The notes below the pieces were generated by a model, which saw nothing but the letters and a program-made list of their open reading frames with translations, was not told the DNA's origin and searched no databases. 64,000 nt of DNA from Isoetes taiwanensis (Eukaryota; Streptophyta; Lycopodiopsida; Isoetales; Isoetaceae): the NCBI GenBank assembly GCA_021234155.1, contig JAJEKV010000017.1, forward strand, positions 9,243,525 through 9,307,524, in the 5' to 3' direction. A program made the position numbers and the translations under genes. This document shows positions 9,931 through 22,689 of the stretch, in pieces. Numbering within the stretch: the first letter of the stretch is position 1; every line of letters begins with the position of its first letter.

Positions 9931-12129
9931 ATGGATCAATATGAGGTAATGGAGCAGGTTGGACATGGCGCATTTGGTTCAGCTACTCTGGTGCTTCATA
10001 AACATGAGCGAAAAAAGTAAGCTAAAAATTTGTACATGTTGGTTGTAAAATTGTTATCATATTGACATGATCATATCGGTATGTCTTTGAAAAAAGATCA
10101 GGCTTGCTTTCGTCGAGAGAGATGTCGAATCGCACATCGGGGGAGGTAATGCCGATTAATATTAACTAGTTTCTTTCCCTTCCTAAGTCGGCTGTTCATA
10201 TAGATGGCCCTTATCTCGAGGTTGAGGCATCCGTATATTCTAGATTATAAAGAGTCCTGGGTTGAAAAGGTGAGCCCCTGCTCTTTGATCTGTTGGCCAT
10301 AATATAATCCAATGACGCTTTTCTGTGTTTCTCTGTAGGGCTGTTATATTTGCATTGTTACAGGTTATTGCGAAGGAGGTGATATGTAAGTTGTGCAAAC
10401 CTGTAAGAACCCAACCTGTTCTAGTCCCAATAGGGTTCTGTTTAAAATGTATTGAACTAGGTTGCTATCTGATATTCAAGAACGAGCTGGTAAAAAAATC
10501 CAAAGGCTTTGTCTTTCCCGAGGTTAGATTACTCCATAGCAAAGATATTCCTAAGTGCTTTTGATATAGAATAAGAAATCTTGGTAATTTTGGCAGAAAT
10601 TGTGCCGGTGGTTTGCCCAGCTTTTATTGGCTGTCTATTACCTCCACTCAAACCATGTTCTACATCGGGACTTAAAGGTTGCTTAGTTCTTTTACATGAA
10701 TGCAGTTCAGGCGTTATTAGAATTCTAATGAATTTTCGTGTTGATTATATAGTGTTCAAATACTAATGAATTTTCGTGTTGATTTTATAGTGTTCAAATA
10801 TATTTTTGACAAAAGATCAAGATATCCGGCTTGGTAAGTGCACATGCTCTTGTCCAATATAGGGGAGGAACAAATTATGTTTACCTTGAGATGATGAAGG
10901 GAATATGTTTGTACGATTTGTAGGGGATTTTGGACTAGCAAAAGCACTTAAAGTAAACGATTTAGCACAATCTGTAAGTAATTATTTGACAATGATGTTC
11001 TTCCATTGGGAATGTTGTATGCCAATTGATAGATTAGCAAGAAGAAACATTTTTTGTCCATTTGCAACCTGATGATGAGAATACGAGGAAGGCTGGATTT
11101 AAGAAACAAGAAGTATTGTCCAAACAAGAAGTATGGACAATACGTGAGGGATGCAATAAACAATTTTTGTCCATTTGCAACCTGATGATGAGAATACGAG
11201 GAAGGCTGGATTTAAGAAACAAGAAGTATTGTCCAAACAAGAAGCATGGACAATACGTGAGGGAGTAGCACATGAAGTTGATTTTGAAGTTTCCTCTTCT
11301 TGTTATTGCCTATATAACTTTATGGTGTACCTGACATTACATATACCAGCTAGTTCGTTAAGTTTCTACCACTTTCTGTTTCTTGCACAACTTAGATCCT
11401 GAGTAATAGGCATTTCCTATCAGCTTAACATTTACGGGACCAGCCTTGGATATTTGATGATCATGTCATAGAATAATTACACTATCCAAATATTATTTGA
11501 GTCTGTCTACCATTAAGCCACCATCATACTGCAGGTTTGTAGGTACTCCAAATTATATGTGTCCAGAGCTACTTGCTGATGTTCCATATGGATTCAAATC
11601 AGATATTTGGTCTTTAGGTGAGGAAAACAGTGCAAACTTACAATATCTTCTATATGCAACATGTGCATAATGTTGTGTATTGCCATTCAGAGTGTTGCTT
11701 GTATGAAATGGCTGCCCATAGACCTGCTTTCAAAGCATTTGTGAGTACTTGCTCCTGGTTGTTCAGGATTGCTAATTTTTAACTAGGTCATACATTTTTC
11801 AGGATATGCAAGCCTTAATAAACAAAATAAATAACACAACTTGTGGTTCTTTGCCAAACAATTATTCGAGTTATTTTTAAGCCACGTTCACTCCTGTAGG
11901 CATCCAGCTTTATAGTTTAATTTATCCAATGTTTCAATATTATGCAGGAAAGGACTAATAAAGATTATGCTCAGGAAAAACCCAGACCATAGACCAACTG
12001 TAAGTCTGATCACTCATATGTCTTGTGTTACACAGGGTATAATATATGAAGAAAATTCTGCCTACTCTTTATCAGGCAACTGAGTTACTTAAACATCCAT
12101 ACTTGCGGCCTTATCTCAATGTGAAATAG
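9931..12129 (+). pseudogene. NEK-family Ser/Thr kinase gene, decayed, introns retained
   Basis: Exon-sized pieces of a plant NEK kinase lie in order. 9931-10016 is the start, MDQYEVMEQVGHGAFGSATL with the Gly-rich loop. About 10204-10267 reads MALISRLRHPYILDYKESW. About 10338 reads YICIVTGYCEGGDM. About 10600-10676 ends in the catalytic HRD. About 10792-10834 reads IFLTKDQDIRLG, followed near 10923 by GDFGLAK (DFG). Near 11545 comes [19 protein letters not shown], near 11820 DMQALINKINN, near 11965 MLRKNPDHRPT, and 12077-12129 ends ...YLRPYLNVK and stop. Lesions include frameshifts around the VLKKIRLA region and near 11535, a stop after SSYF near 11878, and lost splice sites. Introns show it is not a processed copy. 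NEK kinases act on microtubules and cell growth. Confidence 0.8.
11051..11264. repeat. 101-bp tandem duplication inside a kinase intron
   Basis: 11051-11151 and 11164-11264 are almost identical (TTTTTGTCCATTTGCAACCT ... TACGTGAGGGA), offset 113. They lie between the DFG exon and the PELLAD exon. A shorter duplication (about 10727-10755 and 10768-10796) repeats another splice-acceptor region of the same gene. Confidence 0.9.
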
Positions 12130-12392
12130 AGACGGGGCTCGTTGTATATTTTTTCTCCATCATATCAAATTTTGAGGACTCATTCAAATCATCAAAATGC
12201 TATGAGGGCGAGTGGGCAGATGAGGAGCCTTGAAGATGATTCTGACAACAGTGGAAAAGCTTTGGAACGTAATGGTCAACGGATACCACAACACAACCTT
12301 TCCCAATGTGGTAGTCCAAACTGGAGCGATTGTGGACCAGATGATGCGTCTCCTTCAACTAATTATGCAAGTTATAACTCTGTTCCAAAAGA

Positions 12393-12920
12393 GAAGATTG
12401 GCATCTAAAGCTCCATGATGCACTTTGGGCATACAGGACTACTATCAAAACAGCTACAAAACACACTCCTTTTAGTTTGGTGTATGACATAGAGTCAGCA
12501 TTGCGTATTGAATTAGAACTTCCATCACTTAGGCTGGCTTATCAAATAAATTTGGAAATGGATGAAGCACTAAAGGAAAGGTTTGTGAGATTGATGCAGC
12601 TTGAAGAGCATAGATATGAAGCAGAAAATGCTGTCATGATTAAAAAGGCCAAAGACATTGCAGCCTTTAAAGCAGCTCATAAACTGCAGGGAGTCTTTAA
12701 AACAGGAGAGTTGGTGTTGAAATGGAACAAAGCAAGAGAGGAGATAGCATCCAAGTTTGAGAATCTCTGGGAAGGACCTTTTGAAGTGATTGGTACAGCT
12801 GGCAAAGATTCCTATTGGTTAAGAGACGTTTCTGATGGCAGAGAGTTGATAAACCCCATCAATATTGTGCACCTAAAAAGGTATTGGCAACAACATGTTG
12901 CCCTTGCTCTCTTCAATTAA
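12393..12920 (+). pseudogene. Ty3/Gypsy integrase C-terminal fragment
   Basis: From 12393 the reading is EDWHLKLHDALWAYRTT, typical of the integrase core end in plant Gypsy polyproteins. After a stop-free continuation come FSLVYDIESALRIELELPSLR, a long charged helix, and the GPFEVIG...YWLRDV...INIVHLKRYW C-terminal domain, ending with TAA at 12920. The frame is open over the last 147 residues. Nothing upstream of 12390 is clearly Gypsy. The element is therefore 5' truncated or fused onto the kinase 3' end. The coding-like stretch 12142-12390 (Ser/Asp-rich) could belong to either. Confidence 0.8.
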
Positions 12921-15900
12921 AACTCTTAGAAAAATGTAGGTAGGATTAGTTAACACATCATTTGGAAAAGTAAAAAACGGTAAAAAAGGCAAAACACAAA
13001 AAAATCTTAAACAAAGAAAAAACAAAATATTAAGGCAGTACTAGTAAATTAAATTCTACTTTTAAGTTTATAGCTTCTGTGCTAACTGACTTCTAGTGTC
13101 GCAAGGATAAAAGGCTGTGCAGGTTATGGTCAAGTGAAGGACAGATCAAACACTAACCATGGCTCCATGCAAATACATCTGAACATCACACTCATACATC
13201 TTTTTGTTCACAACACACCATACTTCATCATCCAAAGTTGCTGCCATTTTTCCCACAACAGCAACTTATCTAAGCTAACAAGTTTTATTTCCACATGCAG
13301 GTGCATCCTAACATCCACATTCACCTTTCATCTGCTCAAGAGTTGACCTCATTACACCTAAAGACCTTCCACATCCTCACAAATTCCCAAGCTGCTGTCA
13401 TACCTCCATCTAGCAGCTCTCTTCTCCTAAAGAGATTTATTTTCCATGCAGGTTCACCTGAGAAAGACCACTTTCATATACACACTCATAGCACCCTAAA
13501 CATCATTACCACATCTGTTTCTTTCAAATCCATTTGCAGGTTCATTGAGTTGCCAAACATATTCTCACATTGGCAACCAGCTGGAGTTATGCCATGAAGT
13601 ACAAGCAACAAATCAAAGGGGCTGGCAGACCAGCCTTTTCTTTCAGTTTGGCATGCTGCCATGTTATGGCAGCATGGAAGAGCTAAGCATATTTTTGGAC
13701 TAATCCTTACACTTTGATCTAAATTACAAGGCACTAGAAGAATGCTTCACTAGCATACGTTGAGAACTTGAAGAGCAAGGAAAGGACAATTGACTCAAGT
13801 CACTCAAAAGAGACAAGAGGAGAATCAAGCAAAGGAAAAGAAAAGAAGGAAAAAGAGAAGACCCCTTGAAGATCATCTCTTGGTATGTGATCACTTGTGT
13901 TTTTGGCATCTTTGTGCAGTCTGACTCCTATTCCACATTCCCCATCCTCCATCACCATAAAACACCCATTAGACTTTGATTCCATGCATACAACTCCTTC
14001 CAAAGTCAAACTTAGCTTTGAAAATTCTTTCTAGTCAAAGTACACCCTCAAGAAACATCCATTTGCTACACACCACTCACACCACTTCATCACCATCCAA
14101 AAGTTCAAAATTTCATTTGACTTGGTCATACACGTGGTCAAAAGTCAACATTTCGTGCAACATGGTCAAAGAAAAAGGAAAAGTTGCAAAGTCCCCAAGG
14201 GAAATGTTCAAGACTCAAGTGTGCCCTAGCGAATGCCAAAAAGTTCCATTTCACAAAAATTGGCCTATGAAGGGTGCATTTTATGTGCCAAGTCACCTTA
14301 CACTTCATTCTATATGCCAAATCACCATACACATCATCATTCTAGCCATGCCATGTCATGCTTCCATTTACATGTTCAAAATCTAAATCTATCCCAAAGC
14401 ATCAAACTTGCATCCATAAGATGACACATCACTTTGCCACATCATCATTACCCCCCCATCACTATCCACATGTCATACACATCATCTCCACATCACTTGC
14501 AATTTTGACTAGAAATAATTTTCCAAGCCCAAGTTGATTGACACGTCATCATCACCATTTGCCATGTCATACTCACCTAGCCTTGTCATCATTTACATAT
14601 GCCACATCATTCATTCCTTGAGCTTTTTTTAGGCCATTATCAAGAGTACCCTATTGCAAGAAAAGATTCCAGAATCTTCTAGAATGCAAAAAAAGATTCC
14701 CATAGAAAAAAAGAAAATTGAAAAATGGTTTTATCTTGAGCCTTATATTTGCCTCCTAGGGAATCGTGCCATAGGCCTTGGGATGTAAAAAGTTTCCTAT
14801 CTACCCCCGGTCTATTTTCCTCCCCGGCCAATCTCCCCATGCCATGTGGAACATCCGGGCGTGTGGGGCGGTTGAGGTACCGAATCCCACGTGGATATTG
14901 CATGCTATAATTATAAATATTGGATTCTTGTTATATACCTTGAGCCGCCGAGCCGAAAAATGCATGTGGGATATTTTGTCTGAATTCTTATGAAACCTAA
15001 AATCTGGAAGTGCCAAGATCCGTCTAATCTGGCCAAACTAATCACTCAATCATGACTTAAACCTGTCGGATCACCATGTTTGATGCCAAGAATACCTATT
15101 GTCAGCTAAAAGACAGAGAATCAAAGGGAATTAATCAAGAACTCAACAAAACAAAGCATCTACAAAAGGGGCTTTTGGACAGAAGGAAAATTGGAGGGCT
15201 TTGAGGCAGAAAAGTGATTTCTTGTTTTGAAGAAGAACCGGCTTAATCGATTTGAGCTTGATTCCGACCTCCAAAATTGATTTGCAATCTGGATTATTGA
15301 CAAAATTCTCTGGATTGACTGATTGTTTACCTATTTGATCCTGCGCCGAAGACTCAGAGCTAGGGATTCATACTGTTATCTTTTGAGTACTTGAATCAAT
15401 TGAAAATCCGACCCTTGTTGTGAAGTGTTTATGCCACTTGGTGTTCTATTCCAAAAAAAAAAAAAATAGTGGCTATCAGAAGCCTTTTTGTTGTGTTTTG
15501 TTCTAGTAGCCAAATATTATTAGTGTGTCAACTTAATATGTTCCCTACAAAGGCAAAAACAATCCTATTGTTAGTCCAATTCATCAATGCAAGATTGGAT
15601 CAGCAGATCTAGTTCTATTCTAGCAGTTGGCATTGAGCATTAGAGCAAAGGATAGCAATGCTGAGGACATTAATATTGCCATCTAATGCATGTTGATCAT
15701 AGAAACGTTAGATTAATGTGCATTCCTCCCATAGAAAGAATTTTGTTCTCCATAGCAGTCAGCAAAAATATCAAAAAAGAAAAAGATTTAGAGTTCTACT
15801 TGCAAAAAAACATCTTGGCCTCTGGTGTGCAGACCTTTCCAAAATAGGTGAAGCTTACAAAACAAAAAAATTTCATTGCCAATAGTGAGATCATAAATCA

Positions 15901-16089
15901 AGCTCTCTACCAGGGATATTGACCAGAAATTGACCGGGTCAGAAGCAGGAATTTGGCCTATCTACTCCTTTCAGATTCGATCTGACTCTTGCAGCCTGAC
16001 AAATATAAGTGTTGAGCATCTGTGAGGACAAAAATCATGCTCAAAACTTGAATGGTGTGCATGTTGCAGACTTTCTTTTGGGGCGGACT
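12921..16089. other. Non-coding region, probably remnants of an LTR element
   Basis: No gene was recognised. 13806-13860 is purine-rich (AAGAGGAGAATCAAGCAAAG...) and could be the polypurine tract of the Gypsy element. After it the sequence is rich in CACATCATCA-type motifs (14080-14610), as in some LTRs. Short frames on both strands carry low-complexity translations. Nothing firm is seen between 15060 and 16089. Confidence 0.4.
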
Positions 16090-16199
16090 TTTTATTCTTC
16101 AGGGAAAGCTGTTTCAAGCAATCTTTTGAGCATCATTTCTGGAATTTTGACACTCAGAGTGGTTGCCTCAAGCAACCTGGAGGTTCTAAACCACTGAGG

Positions 16200-17100
16200 T
16201 TGAAGGTTTTGCCAGGAATACCTCAACAATGTCAAAGGCCTTCGCGATGTCCACAAAGCAGCAACATAGATTTCGTCGATGATTCCTGTTGTTTTAAACC
16301 AAGACCCGCAGTGTGAAGATGTGATCAATGGTCGAATGCTGCGACATGAACCTCGCCAGAATGAGGGCACGCATGTCCAATGCATCTGCCCAGATAGTCA
16401 ACTACAACTTGAAGCAGTTTTGTAAACACCGAACTGATCAAGATTGTTCGGTAATTGGCTGGGGAGTGTGGGTCACGTGTCTTGTATATGGGAACAACTT
16501 TACTAGGGGGAAACCATCCTGTAGAGCCCTGTTGAACATGGCAGTTATAGCACCAGTACTATGGATGGTCCTGTCCACTTGAGTAGCTCCACCTGCATAT
16601 CATCGAGGTCTGATGTTTTCCCATCCGCTAGATTCTGTAAGCCCTCTGCCTCTGTGATTTATGGCACTGGGCCCTGCTGTGGGGGTAGTGCTGCTCATGC
16701 CCCGAGGGTCGTGTTGCTGCAGGTATTGCCCACACTGTTCAGGAGTGATATTTCTTGTAGGCTGTACTGGCTTTCTGAGCACCCTCGCCAGAAGGTCCTG
16801 GGATGGCGGTCCAGGAGGAAGAATATTTTTTGTTGATGGGCTGCCACATATCTGGCTTTATTTAAGGAAAAGGCGCTCTTGTTAACTGCATGCGGGTATA
16901 GAGTAAGGTATGTGACTTGCCGAAGCCAGCGTTTGTGTTCCTTGCACTGAGCATCGAACCACTGATTACGCAGGATGGTCTCGTCAAAACTGAGCAGTAG
17001 CCGACCGCCTGTCGAGCTGACCTCATTGATTGGGCCTTCACCCATGCTCCCTCCTCATAGCAGAGGCTTCTTCCTTGCCAGGTTTGGGCCATTTTCTTGG
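16200..17100 (-). mobile_element. LINE fragment (copy B), reverse transcriptase region
   Basis: On the minus strand this segment matches in order the region of the longer LINE at 19.3-20.1 kb: a block around the RT HSTIDHIFTLR motif near 16330, and further 5' a RNQWFDAQCKEHKRWLRQV block near 16950-17000, comparable with RNKWFDDECRELKRTLRKS of the longer copy. It is interrupted in all frames, lacks a 3' end and has no catalytic site. It is a decayed, truncated copy. Confidence 0.7.
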
Positions 17101-17319
17101 TGGCCCAACCACTTGGTCCTCCCAGGAGGGCTCGTCATATGAGGGGTGGTCAGATTACCAGTGTTCCTGGATATGAGGCTGGGTCAAGGAGGCTGGGCAT
17201 CCAACTAGGTCAAATGGGGCTGGGTATCTAGACTGGGATCAGGATAGAAGGTTTCATAAGTGGGCATAGCTGTTTGGGGTGTGGGAGGTGAGGTTCAGAC
17301 AGAGACTAGGGCAAAACTA

Positions 17320-17545
17320 GGTCATAGAGGAAGTGTTGCTCGTAGGACATTTTGGATGCTTAGAATCCAAAATGAGGACTCAAATACACAGGCACAACAT
17401 TTTGAGGTGTTGGAGCAAAACGTTAGTGAGAGAATTGGCAGGGAAGAAACGCTACTCATAAGACATTTTTGACACTCAGAATCCAAAATGGGGATTCAAA
17501 AATGACGTACGCACAACATTTTGGGGGTCTGGGAGCAAAACCCTT
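17320..17545. repeat. Two units of a ~110-bp tandem repeat
   Basis: Units near 17325 and 17440 share a CTCRTARGACATTTT segment, ATCCAAAATGRGGAYTCAAA and CACAACATTTTG...GGAGCAAAAC. A third, very similar unit is found at 22052-22150, on the other side of the LINE that follows. The array predates the LINE insertion. Confidence 0.75.
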
Positions 17546-20500
17546 GTGAGAATAGAATAGAATAGAATAGGCTTTAGCGTCCACGGAGACCAATTGGCCT
17601 ATGAGACCCAAACAAAAAGAGAGCAGCAAGCGTATTACTGACAGGATTAAAAAACCCCCGCCCCGAGGGGTTTTCGAGGGAAAAACCTTAGCAGTAATAA
17701 GCATGCTGGCACACTGTACAATTGCATAGGACAGTTCAGGACCGTCCCGTAGGACACAAACGAGTCCGTGCATCCATAACCTCCTGGAGGTATGACCCCA
17801 ACAAACCCACTGACGCCGTAGTCAATAACTGATGCAACGGCTGGCCAGGCACTAGTAGTCGAACATACCTCTCTCGGATATGGGCAAATGCCGGGCAGAT
17901 CTGGAGGGTATGACATTCATCCTCAATCGCACCCTGGTGGCAACACCGCAAAGCCTTTGCTCTCGTGCTTCCAGAGCCCAGCGCCTGTTTCAATGCGGGA
18001 GATGATGTGCACCCGTCTTGAATGGAAGCTATAAGTCTGCGCTTCTTCATGGGCAGCTGGGTGTACAAGTACTGGTGTGGGCCTCTTGTGAGCCTAGGAT
18101 TGACTTGCCCCTGTTTCACGCGGAGGCGATGTGCACCCGTCTTGAATGGAAGCTATAAGTCCGCTTCTTCATGGGCAATTTGGGTGTACAAGAAATCTTG
18201 GTGTGGGCCTCTTGTGAGCCTAGGATTGACTTCTTGGCGATAGTGTGCCGACTTAACGTCGTCGAGCCTCTCGTGATTGAGCTTGGCGAAGGAAAGTAGC
18301 ATCTAGATGTAGTTTAAGTGCCTCGCGATCTTTCTTTGTCTTGACCTGGGCACATCCCTGCCCGCTTCCGGTGAGAACCACCGAGCTTGCTTGTCTTTCC
18401 ATTAGGATTTGGTAGGGGACCCATCATTTTATTGGCCAAAGCAAGATGGGGCAAGCGTGTATCAGCCATAGCGACCACCTTTTGGAAGTAAACGATATGG
18501 CATTCCAATGCAGCCCGTTGAAGGGGTAGAAAGCCTGTCTCCTGGAGTAGGATCTGGTACGGAACTGTGGACTTCACCCCCAGGGCCCGTGCCAAGAAGG
18601 CCTTCTGCACCTGCTCGAGGTCATTCCAGGTGTTGAGGGATATGACCGGACCCCACACTTCTGCCCCATACAAAAGGACCGGCTCAACCAAGGCCCGAAA
18701 CAAATGTGACTGGTGGCCCCAGCGCATAACTCGCCTTTGTGGGTCATTTGTTCGCATGGCATATAGTGCTTTCCAACCCGCCGTGACCCGCAACCTGATA
18801 GCCGCATCCCAATGGGTGGTAGTTGAGAACTCAATCCCCAAGTACTTGTAGGTCGGAGCCACCTCTACCTCTTGCCCCTGGTAAGTGAAGGTGGGGAGCC
18901 TTGGCTGACGGGACGATGCAACTAGCAGCACCCTAGTTTTGGCCAAGTTAACTCGCATGCCAGTGAATTGGCAAAAAGTGTCAAGAGCATCCAGGTGACG
19001 CTGCATGTCCTCTGGAGTATAGGCCATGAGGTTGACATCACAAGATATATGAGTTGCTGGATTGTGTGATACATGAGATGTGTGCCGGCCCATGCTCAAA
19101 GAGCCAATCTTCCAACCGATCAACGATATAGGCCAAAGAGTGTGGGGGAGGGGGGCAACCCCGACGCGACTCCAATGCTACCGACACCGGTTGTGCCGCT
19201 GATGTGATACGGCCCCGAGCATGCCTCGCAGACAACCTATATACCGTGATTCTCGCAAGTCCGTGGGGGTCTCCACCGCCGTAACCGGCCCCGAGCTTGT
19301 TGCGGGTAATCGTGGTCGAACGCTTTTTGCAAAGTCAACGAAATACAGTACAGGTTCTGCCAGTGATTCCTGCTATCCTCAATCAATGTGCGCAGAGTGA
19401 AGATATGATCAATGGTGGAATGTCTGGGCCGGAAACCTGCTTGTGTAAGAGCTCGCACCTCCGTTTCCTCTGCCCATATTGTCAGCCGCTGCTCAAGGAT
19501 GCCAACCAATAGTTTTGCAAAGAGGGAGCTGACCATAATAGTACGGTAGTTGGCCGGACATTGAGGGTCCCCTGCTTTGTATATGGGCACTACTCTGCTA
19601 GTGGTCCATTGCGTAGGGAAGCCTTCTCGCAGTGCTTTATTGAACAATGCCGTGAGGACAGCACCGGTGGAGGCCCAGCCCATTTCGAAGTTCCCACCGC
19701 ATGCCATCTAAATCTTTGCCTTCCCATTAGCTAGACGCCTTTGCAGGCCCATGATAACATCCCCTTCGTGATAAACCCGAGCCATGCCTATCTCTGTGGA
19801 GGGATCGGTGCCCGCCCCCGAGCCGGTCGCGACAAATTGTAGGGGTACTGTACCCATTGCTCCGAGGTGATGTTCCCCGTGGGTCGTGTGCAGCTTGCTC
19901 AAGACCCTTCTCCGCATCGTCTCAGGGTGCCGGGTCCAGGAGACCAAACATCTGTTGCGCTGATGCTCGCGAGGTATCGGGCCTTCTTGTTCTTGAGAAA
20001 GGAGCGTATTGACCGATGGCTTGTGGGCGGAGATGGGATCAGTGACTTCCGGAGTGTGCGTTTGAGCTCTCGACATTCATCATCAAACCATTTGTTGCGG
20101 GAAAGGTGGTAGTGCTCGTGGTTCGGCCGTGAGCCGCCCTCTCCCAAAGCATCTTTCGCCAGCCCATCGGAAGGGCGAAGTCACCTCCAGATTGTTCTTG
20201 AAGTGTGGGGAGTTGCGCTAGCCCCGCCAGATCATGCTCAAGTAGCCGGGCATAGGTCCCGCAGACGGTCGAGTCCAGCGTTTGGGCACCCGCAGTGTTG
20301 AAGCAAAGCCAGGTTTCGGGAAGCCTCCCAATGGAGATGCATGAGCAGGGGCGGTGGTCCGAATCTACTTCCTCGTCCGAGTGTATGCGTTCCGATGGAA
20401 AAATGAGTAACTGTGTGCAGATCCCGTTCCTCAACCGCCAGATAATCCACCACACCGAGCCGCCCCCTTGGTTCTCCCCGCTGCCTACAAGTGTAGCAAC

Positions 20501-21830
20501 CGAAAGGCGGCCATCGTGCCAGCCCCATTACAAATAACTGTGTCAAAGATACTACCTAGCAACAACAACCGCCGCCATAGCGAAATATGGTCGTCATCCG
20601 ATATCCTTGACCAAGCCACCTCTGCGGGTTCAACCGCAAGACGCCCTCGCTAGGGGTCAAATTTTGGAACCCGCTTTCGGCTCCTGTGGCGTGCATTAAA
20701 GTCGCCAAGCAACATAACCCCGCCCAATTGTTTTGGCAGGCCAGATGTCATCGTGATAGATCGACATAGGGCTCCAATCGATCCACATCCAAATGAGTGT
20801 TATAGAAGTTGCTCTCTAAGATGTGGAAAGTAGCATGCCGCTATGAGGAGAGTGTCGCCACCGTCATGCCGCACGCAGCGCACCCACAAGTAGCAATTGT
20901 ACTGTTTGTTTTGTGCAACGACCGACTGAGTGCCTCAAGGTTGCCCGTAGTAGCAGTAACGCCGCCATGCCCCCGCTTACTGTGCACTCATTGAACACCG
21001 AAAATGCGGATAGCTTTGGAGGTCCGTAATCCGGCCCCCGTGATGCTCTAACGTCTCCAGGGAAATGAGATCCATATCTGGTGCAATAGAGTTGAGACTC
21101 TACCGCCTTTTGCCCGGGGAAGCCCCGACAGTTCCAAGACACCATCCGGAGGTACGGTTCCCTATTTGTTGGCATTCGATGTGGGCGCCGATGATCCGGG
21201 CCTTGCCGGTTGGGGGGAGCAATGTCGCGGCGCCCGGCGGCAAATCGGAGCGGGGGGAGGGGAGGTGCGAGAGGGGAATCGGCAAAGAAGCCGAGCAGGA
21301 GTGGCGGCGGCGACGCATTGCATCGGGCGACCTCGGAAGCGCCGCCTGAAAATCGGCTTCCGGACAAGGCCTGCAGCCCCCTCTCGGGACGCCCACGACA
21401 CAGGCAGTCGGGCCGCCGCAAGGAACTCCTGCAGACGGTGGGTGAGATCCCGGTCGACATACGCATAGCCCCTTCAATTGCCTACCGACGCAGATGGCCT
21501 CATCGCATCGCATGTCCGCCACCATGAAGGTAACAACGCTACGGGCGATTCAGGCGTTGAGTCCCAAGGCGGCTTGCTCTAGCAATGTGTACCGCAGTCG
21601 GGAATGCCATTCGAGATAGGATCTCATCCTGAATGCGCTTGGCGAGATCTTCTCCTCCCTCCTCCGAGAGTCCACGCACCACCACATTATGACGTCGACG
21701 GCTCTCGCCCCCCCGGCGCCACCGAGCCGAGGGCCATGGGTCACTCCCATTGGCGGGCAGCGCCATGGGTCCGGTCCGGGTCCGGTCCGGTCCGGGTCAC
21801 TCTATTGGTGGCGTGGCGTGGCGTGGGTCG
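17546..21830 (-). mobile_element. LINE retrotransposon copy A, nearly full length, degenerate
   Basis: Read on the minus strand. The 5' part (21766-21539) holds an ORF1-like fragment, NVVVRGLSEEGGEDLAK. An endonuclease start SWNCRG lies near 21150, and its SDHRP motif near 20380. RT follows: YRTIMVSSLFAKLL near 19540 and HSTIDHIFTLR near 19400. At motif A the reading is SLTLQKAFD where an Asp is expected, and at motif C near 19050 it is SCDV instead of xADD, so it is inactive. A C-terminal domain with a CCHC finger (CCHQGAIEDECH...C, near 17920) and a 3' UTR end in a (TATTC)n tail at about 17553-17572. A ~115-bp tandem duplication sits at 18003-18235. LINEs copy themselves by target-primed reverse transcription. 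Confidence 0.85.
17640..17690 (-). other. Conserved LINE 3' UTR hairpin
   Basis: On the minus strand: CCCTCGAAAACCCC, TCGGGGC, GGGGGTTTTTTAATCC. AAAACCCC can pair with GGGGTTTT. Similar sequences occur at 27612-27650, 34918-34958 and, degenerate, 44405-44450, always near the 3' end of a LINE piece. A terminal hairpin of this kind is the recognition site for RT in several stringent-type LINEs. Confidence 0.7.
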
Positions 21831-22051
21831 CCTTGATACGGTGTAGAGAGAGAAAGGGTAGGATGTAGGGAGCTGAAAGGGAAAGAAGGCTAGAGAGACA
21901 GTCGAACAAGAGAGGAAGAGACCGGGCAGAGAGGAAGAAGGTAAGAGAAGGCTAGAGAGAGAAATTGAGCAAATGACAGCTAGAGAGAGAAATTGAGCAA
22001 ATGACAGCTAGAGAGAGAAAGAGCTAGGCGCTAGAGAGAGAATAGGCAAGA

Positions 22052-22150
22052 GAGAAGTGTTGCTTGTAGGAAGTTTTGGATGCTCAAAAACCAAAATGGG
22101 AACTCAAAAACGACGGACGCATAACATTTTTGGGGTCTGGGAGCAAAGTG
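22052..22150. repeat. Third unit of the ~110-bp repeat, beyond the LINE
   Basis: GTGTTGCTTGTAGGAAGTTT, CAAAATGGGAACTCAAAAAC and TGGGGTCTGGGAGCAAA match the units at 17325-17545. LINE copy A separates them. The stretch before it (21830-22050) is made of AGCTAGAGAGAGAAA-type simple repeats. Confidence 0.75.
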
Positions 22151-22689
22151 TCCTCAGGCACTAGCGAGACAAAGGATGAGGCACACACTTGTCATTTAGG
22201 AGAAGTGGTTGACTGAACATAATTCAATCCATACTTTCCATTTTGTAGGGAGAGGGAAGCAGCGTCACCCTCTTTGCAACAGTGGTAGACCCGCTCCTAT
22301 TGATCACAGAGTTCCTACTGCTGTTGCGGTGTACAAAGGAGGCGCAACAATCATTCTAGACCAATGGCCTTGCAATTCTTGGATTAGCTATGCCTGGGTA
22401 ATTTAAATAGCACAAAATTATCATTAACATTAGCATTATCTTTTTTTTTTGTACTTTTTGAGCTTCTATGCCCCTTTTATTCTTTGGATCCCATGGTTCT
22501 CTGTGGATGTTAAAAGCTCTATCTGTTGTCAATCCCTCTATCTATCCTATACATAGTTTTTATTTGATAGAAAACTTAAACCCCCTCCCCCCCAAAACAT
22601 TCCATTTTATGGACTCAACATGTTTGGAACATCTTGAATTTTTTTATTGGACATTTTTTAAATCAATAATAGTAGGTTGAATTGGTTAC

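Noticed and set aside
15460-15490. Primer-binding-site-like TGGCTATCAGAAGCC near 15472
   Set aside because: It differs from the initiator-tRNA site and no LTR boundary could be placed next to it.
20864-21525. GC-rich frames of 80-200 codons on both strands
   Set aside because: They are shadows within the 5' part of LINE copy A; only the short endonuclease-like and ORF1-like segments have recognisable motifs.
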